Shown in pieces: positions 23,838 through 35,237 of a DNA stretch of 51,780 nt. The DNA comes from Bigelowiella natans CCMP2755 (Eukaryota > Cercozoa > Chlorarachniophyceae). How positions within the stretch are numbered: the stretch's first letter is position 1; every line of letters begins with the position of its first letter. The notes beneath the pieces were generated by a model that ran no database searches, was not told the origin of the DNA, and worked only from the letters and a program-made list of their open reading frames with translations. The stretch is taken from NCBI GenBank assembly GCA_000320545.1, contig ADNK01000861.1, forward strand, positions 1 through 51,780. Reading direction: 5' to 3'. Both the position numbers and the translations under genes were made by a program.

Positions 23838-24914
23838 TTGAAAGTGGTACTAGATAATAGAGTGGAAAATACAGAGATAGACCAGCTGCTCTCTGATCGA
23901 AAGATAATAGCACCTATTCGAGTAATCATGATTGTTTGCCTCATGGAAACGTTGGGACCGAGGTCAAGACCGAAAATCTTCTCCTCGGTCGAGACCCTTG
24001 GTTAAAGCAGTCAAGGGTCCCTTTTCTCAGCTATCGCTCCTAAAGTGCCCCTGGATATGTAATGGAGAAGGGGCTGTAAGCTTCATTCTATTCTGGACAT
24101 AAGGGTGCGAATACGCGAATGACTGTCCGTCAAGAAATTAGGTTTGTCATGTAGTATAAACTGTGCATACTTCCGCTAATAAACGTCAGGTATTGAAATT
24201 TTGATTTGCTTCTCAGCGATGCGCTGTGTCTTCAAATGCACTCGAACGAGGGCATGAATAAATGATTCACTTGGGAAAATCTTCTCAGCAACAAATCGCT
24301 AGGAAAGCCATCGTATCCTAGCGAATGTTCGATGGAGTACCGTAAAACTGGTGAAGGAGTTCAAAACCTCTCCCCACGAAACAGGCGGCAGACACCAGCC
24401 TTCATGTGAGGGGAGCTTCGCGGGGGCGCGACGAGATTAGTTAGACGTCTACACCGTGTAAATCTCCAGAAACGGGCCAGGGAAACCGCAAAATGATAAG
24501 GAGACATTTTATACGATACTTGGACGATAATAGTTGTCGTAGAGATAAAATGACCACCACTCTTATTGAATAAATGTTCAAAATGGGAGTTATCTAAAAT
24601 TAGAATGGCAGAAACGGCTGCAATTAGGTTGTCGCTCTGGGAAAAATCTCTCTTGAGATTTCGGGGCTAATAGTTGTTGTAGAAGTTGTTGTCGAAAACC
24701 GAATTCAGCTCATTGCAATTACGAAAGTTTCTAGCTCTAGAAACTTCTAAAGTTTGAGTATCTGTTTCAAGGGGCCAAATGGTGTGAAAGATTGCTGAGG
24801 ACTTTTTGCTTGTGTTGTAAGTACATTAGTACAATATGCTAAACATATTGTCTGATTTTACTCCTACAATACAGGGAAACGATGATGCCCCCCCGATGAC
24901 GACCAGCATCTCCG
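23838..24914. promoter_or_regulatory. Divergent spacer between the REJ receptor and the TRP-type channel
   Basis: 1077 bases between two start codons that point away from each other. No gene, no microsatellite and no GCTAGC island seen. An 8-bp inverted repeat (GACCGAGG at 23956-23963 and CCTCGGTC at 23983-23990) with a 19-base loop could form a hairpin. Presumably it carries both promoters. Confidence 0.5.
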
Positions 24915-26746
24915 ATGCAGTTCTTTCCTGATCATGATCTCTTCCAGTTTGCCCATGATGGCGATCTCGAAGAGATTAAGGTGGCAAATATGCCGTGCGA
25001 ATAATCAAAATGAAATGCCTGAATCGTGCTACATCGTGGAGCTGTGTGTGTCCCTCCTATATCATGGAGTTATCTCCTCACAGACACTATTATTATCCGA
25101 CGATTAGGAACTCGTCGATAAGGGAAGTATTGACTTAAACTCAAAGGGCCCTAATGAAGATACTATGCTGCACTATGCCGTAAGGGGAAACCAGCCCTTG
25201 GTATTGAAGTATCTCTTGGAGAACAAAGTGAATATTCGGCATCCAAATAAGGAAGGCAAAACAGCTCTACACCTCGCATGCAAAATCGGTCATACGGATA
25301 TGGTGAAAAATCTACTTGAGAACGGAGCTAGGTTGTTACAATACGCAAGCCCCTTGCTATTTTAAAGCCTTAGAAGGCGATAAGTCGTCGATGAATCCTG
25401 GCCGTTATCAGGTGTAACTTACAGACCCACAAAAAGAAGTCGTGCCCTCTACACTACGCTGCACAAAACGGTAATTTCGGCGAAATGCTGAGATGGGTTT
25501 ACAACCTAGCAAATAAAATACGTTGATAGCAGAGATATTTTCTTTTACATGTTATATTTATAAATAATATAAATATATTATTAGCATATGTCGCCACTAT
25601 TTACCGGAAGGATGTTAATCTGTTTAGATACAAACCTGTGTATGTTGTTACCTGTGATACTATCAGCACACTCTGAGGTGGTGAGGTCATTGCTCGACAT
25701 GGGTGCTAACCCTCTAATCTCTGATAACAACGGGGAGATTCCCATCCAGATCTGTGCCAGGTATTCTTCCTCACGACCGTAGTGTAGTGTTCATGCGTCT
25801 ACTTTCGTCACTACTTTTATGAACTGAGAATAATTAAGCTATCAATCGTTCTATTACTATTCATCGGCAACCAGATTGTGCAACGATTACTTTGACGAGC
25901 TCTGGAACTGCGATCTAGCAGAGCTGCAAAAATTACTCCAGGTCACTGATTCTGTATTGTTCCTGTGGCGGGGATGGTGGGATGCTTTGCGACTGATTGC
26001 ATGTATTCCCAATATGTATTTAGGAATCAAAGCATATGGAATGCATCCGGCAAATGCTATCCGAGCTTCCTGATCATATAATGCGCGCACAATTCATGAG
26101 GCTCAACGTCACACCTAAGATCGCCTATCTGGTTCATTCCACCATGCAATAGTGCCTCCTTCTAAACTCCCCTCTCCTCCCCACCCCCCCTCTCGTCACT
26201 TAATATTGATGGATCATTGGTGTTCATCACTTGCAGTTCTTGCACTCCCAAATGAAGTTGAAGCAATCATGGGGAAATGTGAGGAGTGTCTTCTACGATT
26301 TTACACTCATTGAATCTCCGAAAAGGGTACAACACAGCAGCAGAGTGGTGGTGATGGTGGTGGTGGTGGTGGTGTGAGTTAATAATTTTCAATATACCAT
26401 TAGATTATCAATAATTCTGTGCTGAGAAAACGTTCTCAAATTGTTAGTCTGAATTTTCTCACGACACCCCCACCTCCTCTCCGCCTCCTCCTTTTCACTC
26501 CTATTCACATTAGAATGAAGATCCCGTTCTATCGTCCTTTTTGCGCGAGGATGCGAGGCTTATATTCTCACATCCATTGGTACACCAGCCGGATGATCAT
26601 TCAAATTGATTGTTATTGTGATGCTTGGCGGGTATTGAGTCTTGCTGCTCTATTTACCCACTGCAAAGGTTATAAAACTTATGGATATCAAGTGGAATCA
26701 ATTTGGCCGGGCTGGCTTCAGAGGGAATCTGGTCGAATGATGTCGC

Positions 26747-26783
<37 letters not shown>

Positions 26784-27780
26784 GTGACGGGGGTATACGA
26801 CGAAAGTTCATTCTCCTTTTCTCACTCAAATGACAATGTCAGGGAAGGGACTTGCTACTGACGATCTTGATAGCATCCATTGCCTTCGGGTAACACCGAT
26901 ATCTTGAATAAAAGCAGGCAGGAAATACCTGAATTGGGCACACAGAACTATACCGACGATAGCCATCTTTATTTCACGAAATGGTGGTGTGCAGGTACTG
27001 GACTTCGTACCTCGACAATAAAGGGAATCGCGAGTGGTCAAACGCATACTACGCAACCGTCTGCGTGGCCGAGCTGCTCATGGGATTAGTAGCGGTAGTC
27101 TTTCGTCTTCTTTCTTTTCCTGTCCAGTCTCTCCTTCTGGCTTCATACGATTGTCATCTAAACAAAAAAGAAGAGGCGAATCGTGAATGCAGGCAACAGT
27201 ACGCTTACGACAATCATTACTATTGCAACTGTCACAACTAACTGCTAATACTACAAAAAACTGCTCTAGTTGGACAGGGTGCGGAGGATATGTGTCAAAA
27301 GCTCATGGATATGCTGCCCTTACCGTAGCTCGAAAGTCTCCTTCCACGGGCAGGGAGAGGTAGGCATCGTAACAACTTTTTATGCACATTTTCGCCTTCC
27401 CTTTTCCTTCCTCTCCCTCCTCGTTCCCTCCACCGAACACTGTCTGCGAATGATATTACGACTCTCACGTTTCCAGGGCCGTTGGCAAAAGAGGCTTATG
27501 ACGTTCACTTTGCTGGTGAGAAGTGTTGTAAAATCCTCGAGGGAGGAGGGGAATTGAAAGGAATTAGTTGGAGAAAGACTTCTTATCACCTTTACTTGGA
27601 TCGTTGTAATGTGTCGTCGCTGCTGTCACCCGCGTTTGACTCTTTGCCGCGGTGCTTGCTCTCTTTCGATTTTCTTTACGTGTAGAGTGTCCCTTTTTGG
27701 CGACTAATGTGGGCCCTATCAAACAACGAGAAGGTCAAGAAAATCCTCGTGTCGTGTTCTCCATATGTTGCTTGATTATG

Positions 27781-27817
<37 letters not shown>

Positions 27818-28112
27818 ATTAAGTCTCAATTCACCGCTTTAATTGAGGGGTGAAGCCTCCCTTTGCTCATATCAACTTGTTATACGTCTATCCTTCCTTG
27901 TTGGAACCATTTATCGTTGAACGACTGACCGACTGTCACTGATCACACGGGCAGGTGCGATTAGTTTACATGGCCTTCACCATGGTACTTTTAATTCATG
28001 TTTGGTTTCGCCTCTCGGGCTATGTAAAGGTCAACCGTCATAAAGTTTGCACCCGTGAATTGTCAGTTGCAATAGATCTTTTTCTGTCTTTTCTCTATCC
28101 TCCCCCCCCCTC

Positions 28113-28155
<43 letters not shown>

Positions 28156-29295
28156 TGACGCTCACCCACTCACTCGCCCACTCACATCTACAACCATTCT
28201 CTTTTTTGCCCACTCTCTTCTCTCCTCTAATCCTCTTTGACTATTTCATCATTTCTATTCTTCCTTCTTCCATCCTCCACGCAGTCCCTTCCCGGAAACT
28301 ACAGCGCGGGCACTTTCTTCGTCCTAGCCAAAGTGCCACTGCAATTCTTCACGGTAAGGGCTCGGATCAGCACGGGGAAAAAAAAAGAGAAACAAGATAA
28401 CGAATATGATGAGGGGGGGGGGGGGAGAACGAGTATTCCCCCGTCCTTGCGATTGTAATTCTCTACTCTAATATCTCTTCTGAGATAGAGGCAGGGTGCT
28501 GTATTGGGTGATTGAATTACTGAAATCAAATCAGGTCTTTGGAGTTGTCCTCATGGGCTTCATCTTCTCCTTCGTCTGCTTGTTCGGCAGCCTACCAGAT
28601 TTTGACAACGTGTACGCGCCAATTATAAGAACCAAGGGGAAGGGAGCGTGGAAAGGCCACAAATAAACAGAGACGAGGGGGGCGGGAGGGGGGGGGTTCT
28701 GCTGCTCAAAAGCGAATCGTTGAGAACTGCGTCTACATCTAATGATCGTCGTCCACGTGGTTGCTTCCTTTCGGCTACTACCATGCCTCCTTCCCTCATT
28801 ATCAGGTACAAGGTGATGACCTGGCTGATCGTGATGGGCGTGGGTCATTTAGAGCCCATAGCTACAGACATAAGAGCTATGGGCCGTGCGGGTAATAATA
28901 AGTACTACCACTGTGATGACGATGATGATGATGATTATTATTATTACCTTTTTAATTACTGAACAACTGACGGACGGGACGCGACTTCCTCTCGGCGTTT
29001 TGCCAGTTGTGCTGTTCCTCCTCTTTCTTCCTTCTGCTGTGTCATCTCGTATAATCATTTCCCCCTTGTTCTCTGCAACAATGTTTGTTAACAGGTGTAA
29101 TAATGGTTATCTTTTACACGTTCACGATGCACTTTCTGCTGCTAACATTCTTCACGGCTCTAATGGACAATAGGTCTCCTATTTCTTTGGTTTCGCAGCA
29201 AGACGTATTGCTGATGATGTCTCCATATGTCTTGCGTGAACGCTATCTTTCCCCTTGAGTTTTGCTATATTCATTTATTATCAGCCTGTCCGTTT

Positions 29296-29349
<54 letters not shown>

Positions 29350-29392
29350 CCGTTCCTTTTTAACCGTTGGGAAAACATTATGCACAACATTC

Positions 29393-29449
<57 letters not shown>

Positions 29450-29457
29450 CATATTGA

Positions 29458-29496
<39 letters not shown>

Positions 29497-30120
29497 AGTA
29501 GGTAGACGAATGTCCATTAACCCTACGTGTTGATATCCTAGTATCTCATCCTTGTCATCCATCAGGTTCAGCGGCGAGCATGAGAAGCAGCGACAAGCAG
29601 CTAACTATGACCAGGCTCGGAGAATACTCAATATCCAAGCACAGCTCACTGACGAAGCCTTCACCAAGATATACATGTCGGACACGACAGGTTGTAGCAT
29701 TGGCGATTGATGAAGTAGCGCTTACTCATTGATTTACGCATTCACTTCCACCATCCACTTCAGATGAGGTCTCATTTGACTTCCAATCGATGGACGAACA
29801 GCAATCCAAGATGCTGTCCTATTTGCACTGGTTCTCTCAGCAATATCAAAAGGAGGTGGGTTCGTGCTCAGATGGTAGAAAGTAAGGGAGGGCTTACGGG
29901 ATTCCTGATTAGCTGTTCCAGAGCGGTGCTCATTTCTCTATCTGCTGAGCACACATCCACGCAATGAGTTTCATTAATGTTGCTTCAGACCAAGAATATT
30001 GAAAGTAGACTGAAGAAAATTAGAGCGAATTTTCGACGTCGGACAAGGAGACCCAGCACTCCTAGAGGACCTACTTCACGCCCACAATCAAGAGACTTGT
30101 TAGCCTCCTCGTCTTTGTAG
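24915..30120 (+). CDS. Ankyrin-repeat, TRPV-like cation channel
   Basis: Exons read with good phase: 24915-24980, 25108-25331, 25412-about 25523, (25584 or) 25667-25760, 25875-25941, 26237-26326, ...-27094, 27270-27359, 27477-27515, 27955-28023, 28285-28353, 28535-28611, 28806-28891, 29095-29173, 29566-29690, 29764-29855, 29989-30120. Ankyrin repeats come first (GKTALHLACKIGHTDMVKNL, PLHYAAQNGNFGEML, HSEVVRSLLDMGANP). Then membrane segments (LVYMAFTMVLLIHVWF; S5 VFGVVLMGFIFSFVCLFGSL), a pore helix and filter (TWLIVMGVGHLE, compare TIGMGDLE of TRPV), S6 (VIMVIFYTFTMHFLLLTFFT) and a cytosolic tail with a short coiled coil (TKNIESRLKKIRANFRRR). Expected role: non-selective or calcium-permeable cation entry. 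Junctions at 25523-25667 and 26327-26995 (pre-S1) are unresolved and may hide an exon or a defect. Start ATG has an in-frame stop upstream. Confidence 0.85.
27783..27818. repeat. (CTG)n microsatellite
   Basis: About twelve CTG units in the channel-gene intron between exons ending 27515 and starting 27955. Confidence 0.9.
28109..28154. repeat. (CT)n microsatellite
   Basis: CT tract in the intron 28024-28284 of the channel gene, upstream of its acceptor. Confidence 0.9.
29301..29492. repeat. (CT)n, (AT)n and (GT)n microsatellites in one intron
   Basis: CT tract about 29301-29347, AT tract about 29395-29447, GT tract about 29460-29492, all in the channel-gene intron 29174-29565. Confidence 0.95.
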
Positions 30121-31135
30121 CTAAACAATTTGACACCCGCACACAAGGTTTACTAGCGACGTCGCTGATTCTGTTTGTATGTAATTTGTCGCTTGTAACA
30201 GTCTCGCCCTGATCCAGACTGCACAACTGCACAATACATTATATGTATATATGTGCTACACTCATTTTCATTGTATGGATGTTAACTTATGCAGGTACGG
30301 AGCTAGCCCTCGCTGCTGCACGTGGGTAATTATTCTTGATTCTTCTCGACTTCCGCCGCTATTGTGAATGCGATCTGTTTAATCTGACGCTGGTCGCACG
30401 CGCAGACTAGGCAAGCGCAGCAATGTGCTGCTTGCTCTCTATTGCCTTCCGGGCATGGAAGACAATTATCACAACAAAAACGAGCAAACACAAGTTAAGC
30501 GCTGTGGCCACTGCTTTGCATATAGCTAAATTAGGATGACCATTGAAAAGAATTAGTTTATTCATTACATCCATTTCATAGACTCAGTCGTACGCTTTAT
30601 GCTATGAATGCATACCAGTTGCCATCATGGATCGATCAGCTTATTACTCTGACCGCAAGCTTTACTTAAATCAAGTGTGTAATGTAGTAAGCTGCGCCGC
30701 GCGTAAAAAGCGACATCACTGTGCACATAACCGCCGCCTTGCTTAGATACATTAGGATGTGTATGTGACTATTGATATTGAAAAATGCATTGATTTCATT
30801 GCATCCGTCTCATAACCACCGGCACCCTACACCCTACCATGGTCTATATAATGGCGTTTACAGTGGCAAACAAGCTTAGTTGTATGTCGCTATAGGCAGC
30901 AATTTGATAGATGGAGGGTTGAAGCCTTCATGCTGTTTGTTTTGCGCCCAGCGTAGCGCGCCCAGTTATAGCACCGTCATGCATCGAGTCGTTCACGCAT
31001 AAACTATTTTAGCATTGTGGGATTTCATGTTGTGGTGCGGTGCGTAGAATAGTTAACATATCAGTTTGCATTGCTGGGTAGGGTATAGCTTACATGCTTA
31101 TTACATGAGCGTACTGAAACTAGAGATACAATACA
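30121..31135. other. Convergent intergenic island between the channel and S1 genes
   Basis: No gene seen. No microsatellites. Rich in TGCA, GCAT and GCGC words (for example GCTGCGCCGCGCG at about 30691 and repeated CATTGCATC-like words near 30790), like the other convergent gaps but with less GCTAGC. Confidence 0.6.
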
Positions 31136-32695
31136 TCAGTTCATTTGGTCTAAAATGGCCGCCGCCCTTTCGGCTATTTTGGAGGCTTCATTATCCCTGG
31201 CGTCGTCCTCACTGTCGCTAGAGTCGCTATCCGAGGACTTCGATTTCTTCTTCTTCTTCTTCTTTTTCTTATCCTTCTTCTTGCTCTTATTCTTTTTCTT
31301 CTTCTTGTCCTTCTCTTTCTTTTTCTTTTTCTTTTTCCTTTTCTCTTGACCTGGTTTTGAAGATCCTGTATGCGTCACTGCCGACCCTCTCACGCGTTGG
31401 TCGCCATCTCCGTTCTCCGGCTTGCTGTCAGCTTCTTCCTCGATGAGATCGTACTTCTTTCCTGTGTAGCATTGGGACGGAAGATGGCCGTGTCCCCCAC
31501 ATTTGGAGCACGTGACATTGTAAATGGCCCCGAGTTCTATGCGTTTGTTATCGTTGCTGCCACCCGAGTAGCGTGCTCTGTTTTGAAGTTCTTCTGCCTC
31601 GATGTTCTGCCTGTCTAGGTCCTCGCCGTCATCCTGAGATACCAGCTTCATGGATAGGCTCAGCTTCTTCTTCCCCTCTTTGTTGGGGTCGTCCTCACAG
31701 GCCACTACTTTGCACCAGACACGATCACCCACGCTGACGACATCGGCCGGGTTGTCGACCTTCCATTTGGCCATCTGTGATATATGAACCAAACCGTGCG
31801 AGTAGAAACCGTCGAGCTTCACGAATGCCCCGAAGTCGCGTATGGACACTACGTTGCCTTGGTGAACGGTGAATAAATTTGGGTACTTGTCCGGATTTTC
31901 AGCACCCATTCTTGTGTGCTGATTTGAAGGATTTAGATCGCGGCCATTTTCTTGCGACACATCTTTGAGGGACAGCCCTATCTTTGTCTTTCCATTTGGA
32001 GTGGGCTCGATCTTCACCACCTTCACGAACACTTCCTCCCCCACCTGCAATACCTCGTCCGCTTCTTCTACATGTCGATTACTAAGCTGGGATATATGTA
32101 TGAGCCCATTTGTTCTGAACCCTTCCATCTCAACGAACGCTCCAAACTTCTTGATATCCACAACAACACCTCTCTGGACGCTGTTCAAATCCGGGAGCTT
32201 TTCTTCTACTTGTCGGTAACGATTATGATTCCGATTGGTGGATCTATTATCCCTGAAACCTCCGTTCCTGTCCGTCCCGCCCCCCCCTCCCCTGATCATC
32301 CGGAGTCGGTCGGGGTGCATTCCTGCTGTACTATCACCCGTCCCCTCCTCACCCCCCTCCTTTTCACGAGATTGGCGCCGGTCACCCCAACGTGATTTTC
32401 GCCTACTTGACCTATTATCATCGCCACCATGGTCGCCATCACCTCGATCCGCACTTCCTCGATGACGCACTCGCTCGCTTCGACTGCGGCTGCGACTGCG
32501 GCCGTGGCTGCGGCGGCGGTGACGATTGCCTCGCCTACGGCTGCGACTGCGACTTCGACTGCGACCGCGATGCCGATCGTCTCGGCGTGTGCCACGACCA
32601 CGACTTCGGTCTTCGTCTTCGCTGTCGGACTCTCTACTACGACCTCCCCTCCGTCTGCGGGGAGGAGGCGAGGAGGAGGGTGATGAGGGAGCCAT
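31136..32695 (-). CDS. SR-rich RNA-binding protein with two S1 domains and a CCHC zinc knuckle (ZCCHC17/pNO40-like)
   Basis: Single exon, 519 aa, from an ATG at 32695 to the TAA-type stop at 31136. Residues about 1-130 are Arg/Ser-rich (RGRSRSRSRSRR). Two S1 (OB-fold) domains follow: RGVVVDIKKFGAFVEMEGF and HQGNVVSIRDFGAFVKLDGF, each ending in a GL[I/V]HISQ strand. A CCHC knuckle CSKCGGHGHLPSQC comes next, then a long Lys-rich tail with acidic DSDSSDSEDD. The layout matches the nucleolar protein ZCCHC17, which in animals has one S1 domain; here there are two. Expected in the nucleus or nucleolus, binding RNA (ribosome biogenesis or splicing). It is one of the few intronless genes in the window, and its low-complexity ends create large antisense ORFs that I disregard. 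Confidence 0.92.
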   Translation of the reverse strand: MAPSSPSSSPPPRRRRGGRSRESDSEDEDRSRGRGTRRDDRHRGRSRSRSRSRRRGNRHRRRSHGRSRSRSRSERVRHRGSADRGDGDHGGDDNRSSRRKSRWGDRRQSREKEGGEEGTGDSTAGMHPDRLRMIRGGGGGTDRNGGFRDNRSTNRNHNRYRQVEEKLPDLNSVQRGVVVDIKKFGAFVEMEGFRTNGLIHISQLSNRHVEEADEVLQVGEEVFVKVVKIEPTPNGKTKIGLSLKDVSQENGRDLNPSNQHTRMGAENPDKYPNLFTVHQGNVVSIRDFGAFVKLDGFYSHGLVHISQMAKWKVDNPADVVSVGDRVWCKVVACEDDPNKEGKKKLSLSMKLVSQDDGEDLDRQNIEAEELQNRARYSGGSNDNKRIELGAIYNVTCSKCGGHGHLPSQCYTGKKYDLIEEEADSKPENGDGDQRVRGSAVTHTGSSKPGQEKRKKKKKKKEKDKKKKKNKSKKKDKKKKKKKKKSKSSDSDSSDSEDDARDNEASKIAERAAAILDQMN

Positions 32696-33969
32696 CCAAA
32701 AAGTGAATTACGACCTGAGGGCATATTTGTCATAGCGACAACAGAAAAATGATGTCTCTCAGATGGAACAGCCAATCGTTGCAATCAAAGCGACAACAAC
32801 ACAACTCATGAGCTTGTGGTGATCTGAACAGAGTGACAGTTATTCCAGACCACATTTGCGTCATTTCCCAGTCATTTTGACTTACAAAACGAGACTTTTT
32901 TTGTCGCAGGACAAGGACGAACACCACTCTGCTGCAAACGAAATTGACTACGAGTGCGCTTCGGAAGATTCAATGCAACATTCGCTTCACTGATGATCCG
33001 TTCGCTCCAACGGAATCCTTTCTTTCTTTCATTCATCGCATGTCAATTGATCACTTGTTCGCTAGAAACCTTCCGTTGTTAAGGTTCGCTGAGCGGTCAG
33101 CAATTGCGGAACAATCCGAACTGCGTGACAGATCCTGCACAGCGTGAACAGTGTGACCAAATGCATGTCATCTAGTGTCATTCGAGCGCAAGCATGTGAT
33201 CGCCATCACACAGGCCATCAATGTTGCGTTGGACGCGCACTACAGCTAGATGCAGTTTGTCATTGGTTGTGCATCACATCATCATTGCGGCGGAATGAAT
33301 GCAATGATGCTCTGGTGCTGTGAATCTTGTGCAAAGAAGCATCCTGCGTTTAGAGTCTCATGCAAACCATTCATGTGCTGTGCACAAAATTTGAATGTTT
33401 TTTAATCGCAATTGCATATTTCTAAGCCTATCTAGCTATGTGCAGTAGCACATGCATGACGCATGAGATTTTTCAAGTCAAGATCAATCATGCCAACGTG
33501 AGAGTCTCGCCATGTGATCTAGCAAAGCTCCACATTTCATTCGTATCTGCGCTAACTTTGTCTGCTAGTTAGTTTCATTCTGTTGTACTTTTATCTAATT
33601 CCTTTGTCTCTTCACTAGCTGTCTCTTCACTAGCTGTCTCTCCACTAGCTGTCTGCCTGTTCGCGACCAACTTCGCAACTCTGACACCGAAAAAAAAGGG
33701 AATATTTGAATGCGGCAAGTGAGCACTCAATGTACTCTACGACGGAGATCAGAAGAAAAAGGCAAATCTATGCGAACGAATGTACTTATTCGTATGAGCG
33801 TATGGTAATTGACCTATCTTCGAATGAGTTTTGGAGTAGCTGCAACTTTTGCTCGTAGTGTCGCTGGATGAGCCCGGTGAACTCTGAAGCAGGAATGGTG
33901 AAAATGCATACAACCCCAATTGAGTCACGTATATGTATATGGTAGGTTGTGGTTCATGTGTGCCTTTGT
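32696..33969. other. Spacer upstream of the S1 gene and downstream of the CFAP119-like gene
   Basis: 1274 bases, both flanking genes on the minus strand. From about 33130 to 33560 it has the same style as the convergent islands (TGCATG, GCATGA and GTGCAC words; CACATGCATGACGCATGAG at about 33449). A short direct repeat, three copies of CTAGCTGTCTCT-type sequence, lies at 33616-33653. No ORF or exon recognised. Confidence 0.5.
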
Positions 33970-35197
33970 TCAGCTTCCACCTTTTGAAAGTGCATCAAAC
34001 TCTTCCTTCTCCTCCTCGTTCAACTAATAACCGCGACAACAACTATTAGAAACGTGTTTGCCGACAACGAGTGTGATAACTTTCTGCAGGAAAAGATATT
34101 ATCCATGACTCATACTACTATCGAACACTCTGGCATTCATATATCTGTTCCTTAAGGTAGGATAGAGATGGGGAAGGGGAGAGGGAAGGAGAGCACGTTA
34201 TTTTACTTATCATACCTCCTTTTTAAATTCATCGTCCTCGCCTACTTCTTCGCTTGAAGCTTCGCCAAGCTGCATTGAAATTCATAGAGTATATGTATAA
34301 CGCAGACAGATTTATACATGTTCAATGCCAAAATATTACCTCATCCTCACCGCCCACCGCGATGATTTCCTCCTCTTCGTCTTTCTGTTCAGTATAAGTA
34401 CAAGTACACTCAGGGAAGGTTTGGAAGCATATCATAGAAAACCATAGTAAATTATTGTATATTATGAAAGCGCCGAGAACCAGCACGTACCACCGTTACT
34501 ATCACTGTTATTATTTTCGGTAGCGATCTAACACAGACGTATTTTGACGATATTTCCACCTTGGAATCAACGCCTTGCTCCTCTGTGTTGCCTTTCGTCG
34601 CCTCCTCTTTCTTCTCGTCGCTAATTTCCAGTTCCATTGTCTGAAAGAAATTACACAAATGATACACGGAAAAATTTGCCAAGGGACTTTTACTCGTATT
34701 TTAATAGCGAAATGAGTTACCTGTCCGTGCACGAACTGGTACAATTTATGGTTTCGGAACATTCTGAACGTGCAAGCAAGACTTATAATCCCAGACAGGG
34801 CAAACAAGAACTAGAGGGTGGGAAAGCGTCTAGTGAAAAGATTGTTAGTAGCCGAAGTCAGCACTGAGTACACATTCGTGTGTTTATGTGTATCTACATC
34901 TCGATCATGTGGTGCACGATAGCCTTTACGTCCGCAGGATGGAAAACTAATGGGAAACAGGGCGAATTTTAATGTCGTGTTAAACTAACACGATGAGAAT
35001 CTCTTATATCACAACGACCAACAGAGTCCATAAGTTGCTAGATTTTATTTTGGTAATTTGTTCGTGGTAATACCTGCAATACTAAAGGGCGGTCTTTCTA
35101 CACTATGTCTAAGAAGCATCGCTTTAAAGCCATCGAAACACTCGCGCATGGACGGAAGAGGCGATTCTATTTACATACAAGAACGCACTGAACTTAG

Positions 35198-35237
<40 letters not shown>

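Noticed and set aside
28895-28945. tRNA or 5S-like RNA gene
   Set aside because: A few matching words only; no cloverleaf or internal promoter boxes could be drawn. I found no convincing RNA gene anywhere in the window.
32235-32784. Antisense and alternate-frame ORFs over the S1 gene
   Set aside because: Products of the Arg/Ser-rich low-complexity coding sequence; no motif.
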